Positions 51,612-62,819 of a DNA stretch of 64,000 nt are shown one piece after another. Under the pieces are notes generated by a model. The model worked only from the letters and a program-made list of their open reading frames with translations, did no database searches and had not been told where the DNA came from. Every line of letters begins with the position of its first letter. Position 1 is the first letter of the stretch. A program made the translations under genes and the position numbers. Source of the DNA: Xiphophorus maculatus (lineage: Eukaryota > Chordata > Actinopteri > Cyprinodontiformes > Poeciliidae); the NCBI RefSeq assembly GCF_002775205.1, contig NC_036456.1, positions 5,905,463 to 5,969,462 on the forward strand, written 5' to 3'.

Positions 51612-53264
51612 TATAATAAAAAAAAAAAAAAATTGAGATTCTCTGCTACTTGTGCACTTCATGTATCTGTGAGGACGGGCAAAGCAGGGCAAAAGACGCG
51701 TCCAACTGCCTCACGGGAAACCCTGTGGTGTAACTCAGTCAATAGGGTGTTAAATTCCTGTACATGATCAATATAGCGAAAACAATGTGATCTCACCTTA
51801 GTGAGTCACATGTTGGATACATGTTGAACTTATAAGACCTAATAATAATAGTAATGTAAATAATCAGAAATTTCACAACCACACCTACAGTTCCTACTGG
51901 GGTTTGCAACTCCCATGTTTGAAGACCTCTGTGTGTTGGGACGCCTCACACATACGAAGTTAGTTTTATCTCCATTGGCTGATTGTTCTTGTAGTCAGAG
52001 TTTCTCGATTCGCATAAATAACTTGTTTCATTTCACCCAAAAACTATTATTTCCACTTGGCAGTTTATTTTTTCACTTACAACATTAGAAAAATGTCTGG
52101 TTGTAAGTGGAAACTTCTGCCAGTAAAACTGGTGTTTTAAAAAAAAAAAATTAATGAATTACTGGCTTTAAGCTCCTTTATCTTGCTGAAAAGTTACTTG
52201 CATGTTCGTTTTGTCTTATTTCAAGTGTACTGAGAAACCAGACAAAAAATACTCGGTATAATTTTGTGTTTTTGCAGTGCTGGGAGCACACCAAACTAAA
52301 AGTCTGATTTAAACAAGGTGGACCTCTCTCAAAATGCAGAGTAACAATGTTTTTCATCATGTACACCGATAGTGACAGGCTTGTGAGTGACTTCAGCCGT
52401 CTTAGCTGGGGAAAAAAAATGAGAGGACACGTTTATATTTTAAAGTGCTTTTGTATAACCCTGAAAAATTCCCCCGACTGAGTTTATCGTGAAAGAATCT
52501 CCCCCTCCTGGTGTGGACGGTGCTATCCACACAAAGGTTTTATACAGCGGCAGCAATGATGTCCTCTAAATCTGCCTGGCACAGAGCCTCCTAGTCTACG
52601 GCCTCAAAATTCCCCCCATCAGTTTCCTTCTCAGTTACTTTTATTCTCAGGTTCTTTCTGAACAACGGGGTTTATACACGCAGCAGAGACAAATCAAGAT
52701 TGTGATCTGATTTTCCAAGAGGAAGTCTGACTTCGGAGAGGTATGAAGACCTGATGTTTGCGTAAAACAAATTGAAAATGTACATTTTCTCTTATAGAGC
52801 AGATCACAAACCTTGCTAGGGTCACATTTTTTCATGGTGGGCTGGACTAGTGCTCTGATAGATGTTTAAATCTTGTAGCCCCTCGGTTTGAATATTAAGG
52901 TTCTGAAATATTTAAGTTAAACTGTTATTATCCCCATCTCAGCTCCTTCAGACTAGCTCAACAGATGTGCAGGAATTAGCAAAACATGTGAAACCTTGAT
53001 ACGTGTTCCTGAAAACCACACCAAGTCAAACCGTTGGAATGGATGGATTCTCATCTTATTTTTTATTAAGCCACTTCGGAAAATTATAAGAATAACAACT
53101 AACAACATAAATGTGCTTAACATGAACCTTGACGACGGTTGCCGAAAAACAAAACCAGCTCAAAAATATATGGTAGCCAAAAACATGGCACCTCTTCAAA
53201 ACATTGAAAATAATTTGACCACAGGGACAACGATAAGTAATTGTTGAAAATTACTGTAAATTTC

Positions 53265-53800
53265 CAAATAGAACTGTAGATTTAAATGTATCTGTTCACT
53301 CCACAGAAACTGATACATCCCATAAATATCACTTGATTGAAGAGAAGACGTGTCCTCTGGTGTAGCAGCATCTAGTTTATTATAAGAAGAGGAAACAATT
53401 TCCTGATTGACATCAAGGAATTAACTTGCCCTGCATCCTTTTGCTTCCAATACATAAGTTTTATGTTTGAACACTGTTTGTCTCACAAAATATCTAAAGA
53501 CTCTTCAACACAGCATACAATATTAAATGCTCTTAAAAATCAATAAACAATTATTCTTTTAGCAAAGATGTGTCATTGATCCATATTGTCATCTTTGAGA
53601 ATCTAGAGGTCGGCTCATCTTAATATTTTCTTTCCTCTTCACAGTTCATGAATGGCTTTTTTGTGAAACGTGTTCCTACCATGTTTTGAATATTAAAATG
53701 ATGAAACAGTCAAATTCAGCTGCTGTTTGGCTGCAAACAGTTCAGCTGGAACAGTTTTCAGCAGAACATCAAGAGAAGAGCAACTAGTTACTGAGGAAGG
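53265..53800 (+). repeat. Relic of a second CTLD exon and duplicated flank, copy 2
   Basis: Begins exactly where the fused segment of gene 1 begins (atagaactgtagatttaaat) and repeats its intron end, the start ETDTSHKYHLIEEKT, and the noncoding flank. It then joins directly to the upstream region of gene 3. The first-CTLD portion is missing. Confidence 0.7.
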
Positions 53801-54051
53801 AGATGTAAGTTTTATTAAAAAAGTTTGTTATTAAGTGTAAATTTCATAAACGCTTACATTATTCTTTATTTCTAATATCATGTTGCTATTTTAGTTAGGA
53901 AAAAAACTGCACTATTATTTCCTGTCTCCGTCTCTCTGCTCTCATTGTTTCTCTGTCCAGTGGAGGGAGAGCTGCAGCTTTTCACTGTTTAAATGTTCTT
54001 CATCCAACAGAGACAAACTGCTGGAGGAAAATAATTCATCTGACAGCAAAG

Positions 54052-55722
54052 ATGCAGTGGAGTCTGATTCTGCTCTTCCTGATGGGTAAGTTGATCTGAA
54101 ACACAACTAGACTACGAGGAAATAAAGTTATTTCTTTGTTTTCACACTGAAATGTTAATGAAAGTAGTTTATTAACTGCTTGGGAAGAAATCCACCCAAT
54201 TTAATATGTTTTATCTTCACAGCTCAGTGTTGCTTCATTGACTGTCAGCTCTATGAGTTTCACTACATTAATGAGAATAAAACCTGGACTGAAGCTCAGC
54301 AGTACTGCAGAGAGAAACACACTGACCTGGCCACAGTGACTAACATGAAGGACATGAAGAGACTCAACAACATCTCAGCTGGATATCAGAGGGAAGCTTG
54401 GATTGGTCTGTATAATAAAACACTTGGTACCAGAACATGGTTCTGGTCTCTGCCTGGAGTGGAGTTCAATGAAAGTGAGACAAACTGGAACAATAATGAA
54501 CCAAATGATAAAGGAATTAAAGATTCTGAGAACTGTGGGATTGTGTATCAAGATCTCAAATGGGGAGTTCAGGGTTGCCAGTGGCCTGAATATTTTCTCT
54601 GCTATGATGGTGAGTATTAAAAAACACAGAATCTAAACTCTTTAGATTGTCCAATAAAAGTATCTGGATAAAACATTTAATGAATAAAGGAAGTAGCAAT
54701 TTCACTCTCAAATAACAGGAACTGTAGCTTCAATGCATTTGCCAGTGAACCTGATTTTATGCTTATCCTGAAAAATAGTTATAAATTATGATTTGCATTT
54801 GTCTGTTTATTCCACAGAAACTAATAAAACCCATAAATATCACCTGATTAAAGACATGAAGACCTGGCAGGAAGCTCAGAGTTACTGCAGAGAGAAACAC
54901 ACAGACCTGATCAGTGGAACGAAGCAACTACAGGATGAAGAAGTGAAGAAATTGATGAACTTTGAGTTCAAACAACTATACATTGGTCTGTTCAGAGACA
55001 CCTGGAGGTGGTCAGATGGAAACAGTTCCTCCTTCAGACACTGGAATCTACAGTTTAACTATCCACAATCCAACAGTGGTCAATGTGTCATGACTGTGTT
55101 TAATGATGGAGGCAGATGGAGGAATGAGAACTGTGCTGAAAGAAAACCCTTCATCTGTTATGGTGAGTGTTCAAAAACATATCAGTATGTGTAACATAAA
55201 ACTCCAGGTTCTTAGTCACACATCTTTAAAAAATATCAACATTACAGTCAGGTTCATGCGATTTAGCAAATAACAGTTTTGATTACATGTATTAACATGT
55301 TTTATAATCAGCTGACCAAAGTTACTTTCTTTTAGGCACTTTTAAAATGTTTTTGAATGACTCTTAGTTTTATTCTTTATATTTTATGTACTTTCATGCC
55401 AGATGAAGTGATCCTGATCAAAGAAAATAAAACCTGGAAGGACGCCTTGACCTACTGCAGAGGTCACCACCGTGACCTGGTCACCATCACCAACATGGAT
55501 GATCGGAGACGGATCCAGGAGAAAGTCAAGAACGCATCGACTCCTTTTGTCTGGATTGGACTGCGTTTCAACTGCAGTATGAATGTTTGGTTCTGGGTCT
55601 GTAATAACTGGGCCTGGGATGAACAGAATGACTGCAACATGTTTGGAGTCATGGAGGCAGGAGGAGAGTATCAGTGGTTCCAAAGAAACGGCAGCGAGAG
55701 ATTTAACTTCATCTGTTCTTAA
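54052..55722 (+). CDS. Secreted C-type lectin with three CTLDs, gene 3
   Basis: Exons 54052-54085, 54223-54609, 54818-55162 and 55403-55722 join in phase 1; 361 residues. It has the same signal peptide and three-CTLD layout as genes 2 and 4. CTLD1 keeps a classical EPN (TNWNNNEPNDKG) and has KWGVQGCQW before FLCYD. CTLD2 has LYIGLFRDTWRWSDG and PFICYG. CTLD3 is the most diverged of the three intact genes: RGHHRDLVTITNM, VWIGLRFNC, then a shortened loop NNWAWDEQNDCNM lacking the GEP segment, ending NFICS. No membrane segment. The introns lack the LTR seen in gene 2, and the last intron differs from those of genes 2 and 4. The product is probably a secreted recognition protein; ligand unknown. 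Confidence 0.85.
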
Positions 55723-56215
55723 CTCTCTTCTCTTACTATCAGCTTTTTTCCCCCTTTGTGCTTCTTTTCATAAAGTTGCTGGTTTATACAAACGTCTCAA
55801 AATGTAGCGCTTTAATTTTGGCAAGAAATTACTCATAATACAGAATATTAAAAATGGCTTTAGGCTTTAAACATTTCTTTGTGAAATATTTTTTAAATTA
55901 ATTTCTTTAGATTTCCTTTTCTTTATGACGTTTCTTGTGTGCATGGATTTTTTTTTTCTGGCAAAATATGCAGGAGTTGTGAATGTTTGCTCATCCCTGG
56001 TGAAATGTTGCTTTGACATTAAAGAAAAAAAAAAAACACTTAATAAATCTTAAAAAAAACCGACAAGACTTTGGTATTAAGTCTTACACCTGTCAGTTAT
56101 CTTGTCAGACATTTTTGCACTTCTATTATTTAATTGAACCAATGGTTTACAGTTTTGGTGAGTCGGACCTTCTTTACAACAGACTCGATACCTGAAACGC
56201 AAAACACTTACTAAT

Positions 56216-56216
<1 letters not shown>

Positions 56217-56241
<25 letters not shown>
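56217..56241. repeat. (CA)n microsatellite
   Basis: Short CA run of about 25 bp. Confidence 0.9.
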
Positions 56242-56246
<5 letters not shown>

Positions 56247-56781
56247 AAAAACAAGTTGCAGGTGTAACTTTAAAGCTCTGACAGCTTTAAACTCTTACAG
56301 AAAATAAATAAATAAAAAAACATACTTTTTACACGTTATAGCCCAACATTTTTTCTTCTTGATAGCAAGCTTTTGTGAGTGTCTCAGTCTTTTAAGCTAT
56401 TCGGGATATTTAATGGGTTTTGTGCTCTCAAATAAAAATATTTTAAACAAAATCGCCAAGACTCTTTTGTGAACAACACACAGTCTTGCACTGGTCGTTG
56501 AGTGTTGTGTGACGGCTTATGACTTAAGGAACTAATGTAAACGTGGTGGTTCTGATTGATTAAACATTATGTGAAAAACGAAGAGATTGCCAATCATCAA
56601 ACAAAAGGAATGATGTTGATGTTCTGCGCTATTTTAGAACTGTAGTTTGGCAAAGGCAGCGGAGGAAGTGAGCAAAGACGTTCAGTCTGTGTTTGCCACG
56701 TCTACAAACACTAACCAATTAAATTCAGAGTGAGGGGAATGTTTAAGACATTAAGTGATCTTTACCCCTATTCCCATAGAT

Positions 56782-56999
56782 CAGGGGTCTCAAACTCCAG
56801 TCCTCGAGGGCCGCTGTCCTGCAGGTTTTAGATGTGCCACAGGTACAAAACACTGGAATGAAATGACTTAATGACCTCCTCCTTGTGTAGATCAGTTCTC
56901 CAGAGCCTTAATGACCTAATGATCTATTCAGATGTGGTGCAGCAGAGGAACATCTAGAAGTTGCAGGACTGCGGCCCTCGAGGACTGGAGTTTGAGACG
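56782..56999. mobile_element. hAT MITE
   Basis: The left end CAGGGGTCTCAAACTCCAGT continues cctcgagggccgc. The right end is its inverted complement (gcggccctcgaggactggag, then tttgagac), giving terminal inverted repeats of about 26 bp around a 218-bp noncoding body. This is the well-known non-autonomous hAT type of fish genomes. The rightmost bases have decayed. Confidence 0.8.
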
Positions 57000-57748
57000 G
57001 TTCAGCAACTGCTGCTGCACAACTATGCACAAGAGATTTCTGAAGCAGGACTGTTTGGTCGAACTAGCGGACCAGACGCATTTGCAACCAACGCCTGATG
57101 AAGAACCTTGTGTATCCGACACATTGTGTAAGTTGGTTTGTTCATGTGACTTACCTTTAAATGTTAAAGTTCCTTCAAACTCATTTATCGGTTTGTCTCA
57201 CTCTTTTTGCGTCGTGGAAGTGAAAGTTTTTCGTTATAGTTAGTTTCCGTTTGTCCACCATCGGACATACTGTAAGTTTTATTTCAGTTTTAGTGAATTT
57301 TAGTTTAGTTTTTACCCTTCCGGGTCCTCTATTGGGCAAAAATGTTGACCACCGGAAGGACCCAGGGTGGACGCGAGTGATTTGAAGGCCGCGGGCCCGT
57401 CCAGCCCCCCACCGCCAATACTTCGATGACCCACAACGGAGTTTTATGGAGCGGCTCCCGCATCGGCGTTCTCCCAGTCGGCCTCGAGAACCTCGTTCAT
57501 CCACGTCTCTGTTCTTCTTCAGACGAGAACAACAGCTCCTGAGACTAAATAAATTAAATGATATTAAACATTGAACTATTGTCAAAGTCTTTGGCAATGG
57601 TGTCAGAATTGTGTGGCCTTTTATATTCGAAAAATACCACATTCCAAGACTTGCGCTTGAAATATTTTTATATGGACAATTTTCTACAGTCTTCATAAGG
57701 CAACAGGTTATTTCAGACAGGTGAAATATTTGGTTCAACCAGGTAAAC

Positions 57749-57987
57749 TGTCAGGAACGGCGACGAAGACCAAGGCGACGACCAGGTGAGTTCAACAAAA
57801 GTATCTCTTTAAGGTATAAAGAGCCATAGTGTGGCTCTTCATACCTGACACTGGCACAGGTGAACTTAAATATACACAGGAAGGTAATCAGGAAAACAGA
57901 AAACAGCTGGAGCAATAAAGGGTAATTGAGAACACAAAGGCGTAGAAAATTTACCAAAATAACAAGCGACAATCCTGTACCATGACA
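57749..57987 (-). mobile_element. LTR fragment
   Basis: Ends TGTCAGG...CATGACA on the plus strand. Read on the minus strand it carries ccagctgttttctgttttcc, ttaccttcctgtgtatattt and aagttcacctgtg, the same motif order as the solo LTR at 48292-48680. Flanking taaac and gtaac are a poor match for a target duplication. Confidence 0.55.
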
Positions 57988-58899
57988 GTAACTTTGGCAA
58001 ATAAAGAGCAAATATTTCCAAATTCACATAATGATGATGATGATTCCCAAGATGATGGGAATAAATGCAGTAAAAAAAAACAAAAAAACTTGCTGGTAAG
58101 CTGATTTGTTCCCATGTTACAAAGAGGGAACAGATTATTTCAGGGTCACTGATGTGTAAGGATTTCCATCAGGTTCAATTAAAATTTAAAAAAATATGTA
58201 TATACATTGCAATCATTAAAACATTTGAAATGTGCACTCAGAAATTATTAAAAATTAAAATGAGACTTTTTAAAAGTTTATTTAAAAAAACGTAACACTC
58301 AAAACGTCGTGCCCATATAAACAACATGCAACGAGTCTATGTCATTTCTAATAAGTCCAAATTAAAAGACAAAAGGGAATTAAATTATGTTTATTTTTTA
58401 CACATTCTCAACTGATATCGCTTGTCTTCAAAGTGAAACTTTTACATTTTCTTTTAACTTCTCATGTGACATTCTGGCATTCAAATTTGCATTCTTTAGC
58501 ACTTGGTCAAGGAGTGTGTTTGTGTGCTGGGCCAGAGTGCTTGATTTTACACGACAGCTTGACTCAGGTTTTCACACAGACTTTTTGCATTTTCTTACAT
58601 TGCATATGGGCATGAATCTTGTAGTGACCTTCAGAGTGGCCTCATCATAAACTCTAGCCAGGATGACAAATTGTTTGCCTCTTCTTCTGTTTTTGATCCG
58701 TCGTCCATCCATGAAAGTGGTCGATACTGGATACTTTGGCCGATTCATCATCTTGCTCTGCTGCCCATGTAATTAGCTTACAATTAGCCTGCACTATGCA
58801 TAGGTTCACCGATTGAATCCACCGCTATCAAGTCACTATTATACAAGTAGACAAACAACTCTTCCTTTAAGTCACATAAAAACTCTCTAGTTGTGTAAG

Positions 58900-59640
58900 G
58901 GAAAGCCATGGAACAGTGATGAAGACCAGGTGAGTCCAAAACATATCTCTAATGGTCAGGGAACCAAAAAGCACAACAGTGTGGGGAAAATATAAAAGTA
59001 GAGTCAACTTGGGGAAACACAACAGAATCTGATGATGCAAAGGAGGAACAGGTGAACTTAAATATACACAGGGAAGTAATCAAGACACAGAAAACAGCTG
59101 GAGCATTAAGGGGTAACAGGGAACGCAAAGGTGGAGCAAATTAACCAAAATGAGCAGCGACAAAACTAAGATCATGACAGCCCTCCCCACCTCACCCCCA
59201 TCAACCAGAGGCGACCACCAGAGGCCAAAACACCAGGGGTGAAGAGAGGGGCGCTGGAAGGAAGGCAAAAAGTTCAAAACGAAAACAAAATCAGTCCAGT
59301 GCACCACCATGTGGCCAGAGTGGGGTAAGCCCAACAAAGTACGGAAACCTACCAAAATGGCGACGGCCTCCTGTTAAAAGGTCCGGAGGGTGATGATGTG
59401 GAGGGCGGAACCCCCGACACGGAAAAGAGCAGAGCAGAAGTGAAAAGTCCAGCCGACGTCGACAGAGAAGGCGGACAACCTGGAGAACCTTCGGTCAGTG
59501 ACGGCGGATGACACACAGCCCATGGAGGTGGTCTGACCTGAGTCTCTGCCTGTTCTGGGCCCCCTGGGGTCCATCATGACCCCCAGAACCCGAAGGCCTC
59601 AGCGCAACGGCTGAGTCTGGGACGCTAACTGGAGGCTCTG
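58900..59640 (-). mobile_element. 3' end of an LTR retrotransposon
   Basis: The minus strand has an LTR starting TGTCATGATC at 59179 and running left to about 58900. It shares ccagctgttttctgtg and aagttcacctgttcc with the copy at 57749. Directly before the LTR start on that strand is gaggtggggagggc, a good polypurine tract. Sequence beyond it to about 59640 would be retrotransposon internal region. No intact open frame. Confidence 0.55.
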
Positions 59641-60670
59641 GGATGATACCTTGAGGCGAGATGCTAACCAGTATTTATTTATTTTTTTATATTTTTTGTA
59701 CATGACAGTGGTTACTAACGATTACGCACATACCTCCTCCATAATGCAATATTTGATTGGATCTTTCTACTCAGACTTATAAAGTGTCTGAACTTCAATC
59801 TTCTTATCTTGTAAAAAATGTTCGCTGCAAATCCACGATTACACCGAGGGCTGACAGTCCTTTGATTGGCTGCTGCTATCCGTCGCCAGCGTGTTTTTCC
59901 TCAATAGACGTTATAAAATAAAATGACAAGTTTGGTTTGCACCCTTGTCTGTTTTAATGCGAAATCAATTAAACAGAAGTGATATTAGGCTGCCACATGT
60001 CTGTTTTCTGACAGGCTTTACAGGAGCGGATAGGACATCCTGTCCTCTGGTCTTCCAGCAGGTACTACAAGGGGAAAAAACTACTTCCTGGTTTGGATTA
60101 GGGAAGTAAAATTTCCCCCTTATAATTTTTCTTCCTGTATGCATATTTTATTCTCTGCACGCTTTTCCACTCACAGCACATAAACAACTATTCCATAAGT
60201 GCTCTTTAAATGAATTAAAGCTTATCTAGCAAAGATGTATCATAGATCCATACATTCATCTTTGAGAAGCTGGTTCCTGCTGTTCTTTGGAGATGTTAGT
60301 GGAGGAGTCAAAGACTTCAGAATTACATTAAAGAAACATGATAATTGCGTTAATCCAACAGTGAGGAGAAACTAACACAAAACAATTGACAGATATGAGC
60401 AATTCGTCTAAATTCAATGTGAAACAGAACTGGTTATTCCTGCTTTATCTGGATTTCTTGTTCGAAACTGTAGACAATAAATTTTAAGCTGTAAGAGAAA
60501 ATCAGCTTTTGCTATCTGTAATACATTATTAGAAAGGTAAGCAGAAACTGTAAGGGATAAAATACAAGCAGTGATGTCACAGCTCAACATGTGACACTGA
60601 ATCAACTTCTTCCTGGTTATTTTCCCAACTAGATTTTGTTGCATGTAATTATTAGTTTTTCTTCCTCTTT

Positions 60671-60858
60671 ACAGTTTGAGAAGGGTTTCTTTGTGAAACA
60701 TGTTCCTGCTCTGCTTTGAATATTTAAATATGAAATGGTAAAATTCAGCTGCTATTTAGAGATGTGGGAAAGTAGGATATCAACAGTTTACCTGGGACTG
60801 TTTCAAGCGGCGCATCAAGAGGAGAGAACCCATTCACTGAGAGACAAAGAAAAGAAAT
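60671..60858 (+). other. Probable noncoding first exon of lectin gene 4
   Basis: Diverged counterpart of the block upstream of genes 2 and 3 (tttgtgaaacatgttcctgc, then aattcagctgctatttagag), ending in a donor-like AGAAAT|GTAGGT. The acceptor ctctgtccag lies upstream of the signal-peptide exon. Confidence 0.4.
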
Positions 60859-61083
60859 GTAGGTTTCAAAGAAATGTAGTTTTAGTCATTATAATATTTT
60901 CATGTAAGCACATTTTTAGTTTAGAAAGAGTTGCACTATTTTTTCTACCTGCTCTGTCTCCGTCTCTCTGCTCTCATTGTTTCTCTGTCCAGTGGAGGGA
61001 GAGCTGCAGCTTTTCACTGTTTAAATGTTCTTCATCCAACAGAGACAAACTGCTGGAGGAAAATAATTCATCTGACAGCAAAG

Positions 61084-62819
61084 ATGCAGTGGAGTCTGAT
61101 TCTGCTCTTCCTGATGGGTAAGTTGATCTGAAACACAACTAGACTACGAGGAAATAAAGTTATTTCTTTGTTTTCACACTGAAATGTTAATGAAAGCAGT
61201 TTATTAACTGCTTGGGAAGAAATCCTCCCAATTTAATATGTTTTATGTTCACAGCTCAGTGTTGCTTCATTGACTGTCAGCTCTATGAGTTTCACTACAT
61301 TAATGAGAATAAAAACTGGACTGAAGCTCAGCAGTACTGCAGAGAGAAACACACTGACCTGGCCACAGTGACTAACATGAAGGACATGAAGAGACTCATC
61401 AACATCTCAGCTGGATATAATACGGCAGCATGGATTGGTCTGTATGATCAAACAAATGGTACCAGAACATGGTTCTGGTCTCTGCCTGAACTGGAGTTCA
61501 ATGAAAGTGAGACAAACTGGAACCCAGGAGAACCATCAGATAAAGGAATTCAAGGATCTGAGAACTGTGGGGCTGTGTATCAAGATCTCACATGGCTAGA
61601 TGACGGTTGCCAGAAGACTAAATATTTCCTCTGCTATGATGGTGAGTATTAAAAAACACAGAATCTAAACTCTTTAGATTGTCCAATAAAAGTATCTGGA
61701 TAAAACATTTAATGAATAAAGGAAGTAGCAATTTCACTCTCTAATAACAGGAACTGTAGCTTCAATGCATTTGCCAGTGAACCTGATTTTATGCTTAACC
61801 TGAAAAATAGTTATAAATTATGATTTGCATTTGTCTGTTTACTCCACAGAAACTAATAAAACCAATAAATATCACCTGATTAAAGACAAGACGACCTGGC
61901 TGAAAGCTCAGAGTTACTGCAGAGAGAATCACACAGACCTGATCAGTGGAACGAAGCAACTACAGGATGAAGAAGTGAAGAAATTGATGATCTCTTCAAG
62001 CGATTACACACACATTGGTTTATTCAGAGACACCTGGAGGTGGTCAGATGGAAACAGTTTCTCTTTCAGACACTGGAATAATGACTTTAACTATCCACAG
62101 TCCAACAGTGGTCAATGTGCCATGACTGTGTTTAATGATGGAGGCAGATGGAAGAATATGAACTGTGCTGAAAGAAAACCCTTCATCTGTTATGATGGTG
62201 AGTTTTTGTTGCAATAAGACAAAGTATTTAAATCTAACTGAATATGTAGGAATAAATAAAATAACTTTATTAAACTGTTGAAGACTTTCTGTTATATAAA
62301 TGCTAAATCTATTAAAAGAAATTGTTACATTTACACATAAATTGCATAAAATATGTAGAAATATGAAACATTTTGAACCTTTTAAATTGTTCTTGTTGCC
62401 CAGGCTCTGTGTCTTGACATAATTGAAGCTCCTGTTGCAATGATTTATTGTGTTTATTGCTTCTTGATGTAGATAATGTGATCCTGATCAACCAAAATAA
62501 AACCTGGGAGGACGCCTTGACCTACTGCAGAGAGAACCACCATGACCTGGTCACCATCACCAACATGGATGATCAGAGATGGATCCAGGAGAAAGTCAAG
62601 AAGGCATCGACTGATTATGTCTGGACGGGTCTGCACTACGCCTGCACTCTGGATTTGTGGTTCTGGGTCAGTGATGAGATGGTCATCTATAAGAACTGGG
62701 CCGAAGGTGAACCGATGGACGACTGTGACATGTCTGGAGCCATGGAGACGAAAAGGGACCATCAGTGGTTCAAAAGAAATGATTCTGACCTGCTTAATTT
62801 CATCTGTTCTAAAGAGTAA
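61084..62819 (+). CDS. Secreted C-type lectin with three CTLDs, gene 4
   Basis: Exons 61084-61117, 61255-61641, 61850-62197 and 62473-62819 join in phase 1; 371 residues, the same exon lengths as gene 2. Signal peptide MQWSLILLFLM, then CTLD1 (NWTEAQQYC, AWIGLYDQ, TNWNPGEPSDKG, KYFLCYD), CTLD2 (WLKAQSYC, HIGLFRDTWRWSDG, PFICYD) and CTLD3 (WEDALTYC, VWTGLHYAC, NWAEGEPMDDC, NFICSKE). It is the closest relative of gene 2, including introns, but lacks the solo LTR in intron 3. The EPN position is EPS in CTLD1. No membrane segment. The changes between genes 2, 3 and 4 gather around the ligand loop of CTLD1 and the loop before HIGLFRD in CTLD2, while the framework is nearly unchanged. Confidence 0.86.

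Larger units (their letters stand above)
49143..53264. other. Intergenic between lectin genes 2 and 3
   Basis: Includes the gene 2 poly(A) signal AATAAA near 49449 and a nearly full-length SINE with a CA microsatellite at 51143-51611. Otherwise it is AT-rich sequence in which I recognise no gene. Confidence 0.5.
55723..60670. other. Intergenic between lectin genes 3 and 4
   Basis: Repeat-rich: a short CA run at 56217-56241, a hAT MITE at 56782-56999, an LTR at 57749-57987, and an LTR with adjoining internal sequence at about 58900-59640. A stretch at 60200-60290 resembles the duplicated flank upstream of genes 2 and 3. No gene recognised. Confidence 0.5.

Noticed and set aside
51120-51767. 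Long His-Thr and Cys-Val frames
   Set aside because: They are translations of the CA microsatellite inside the SINE.
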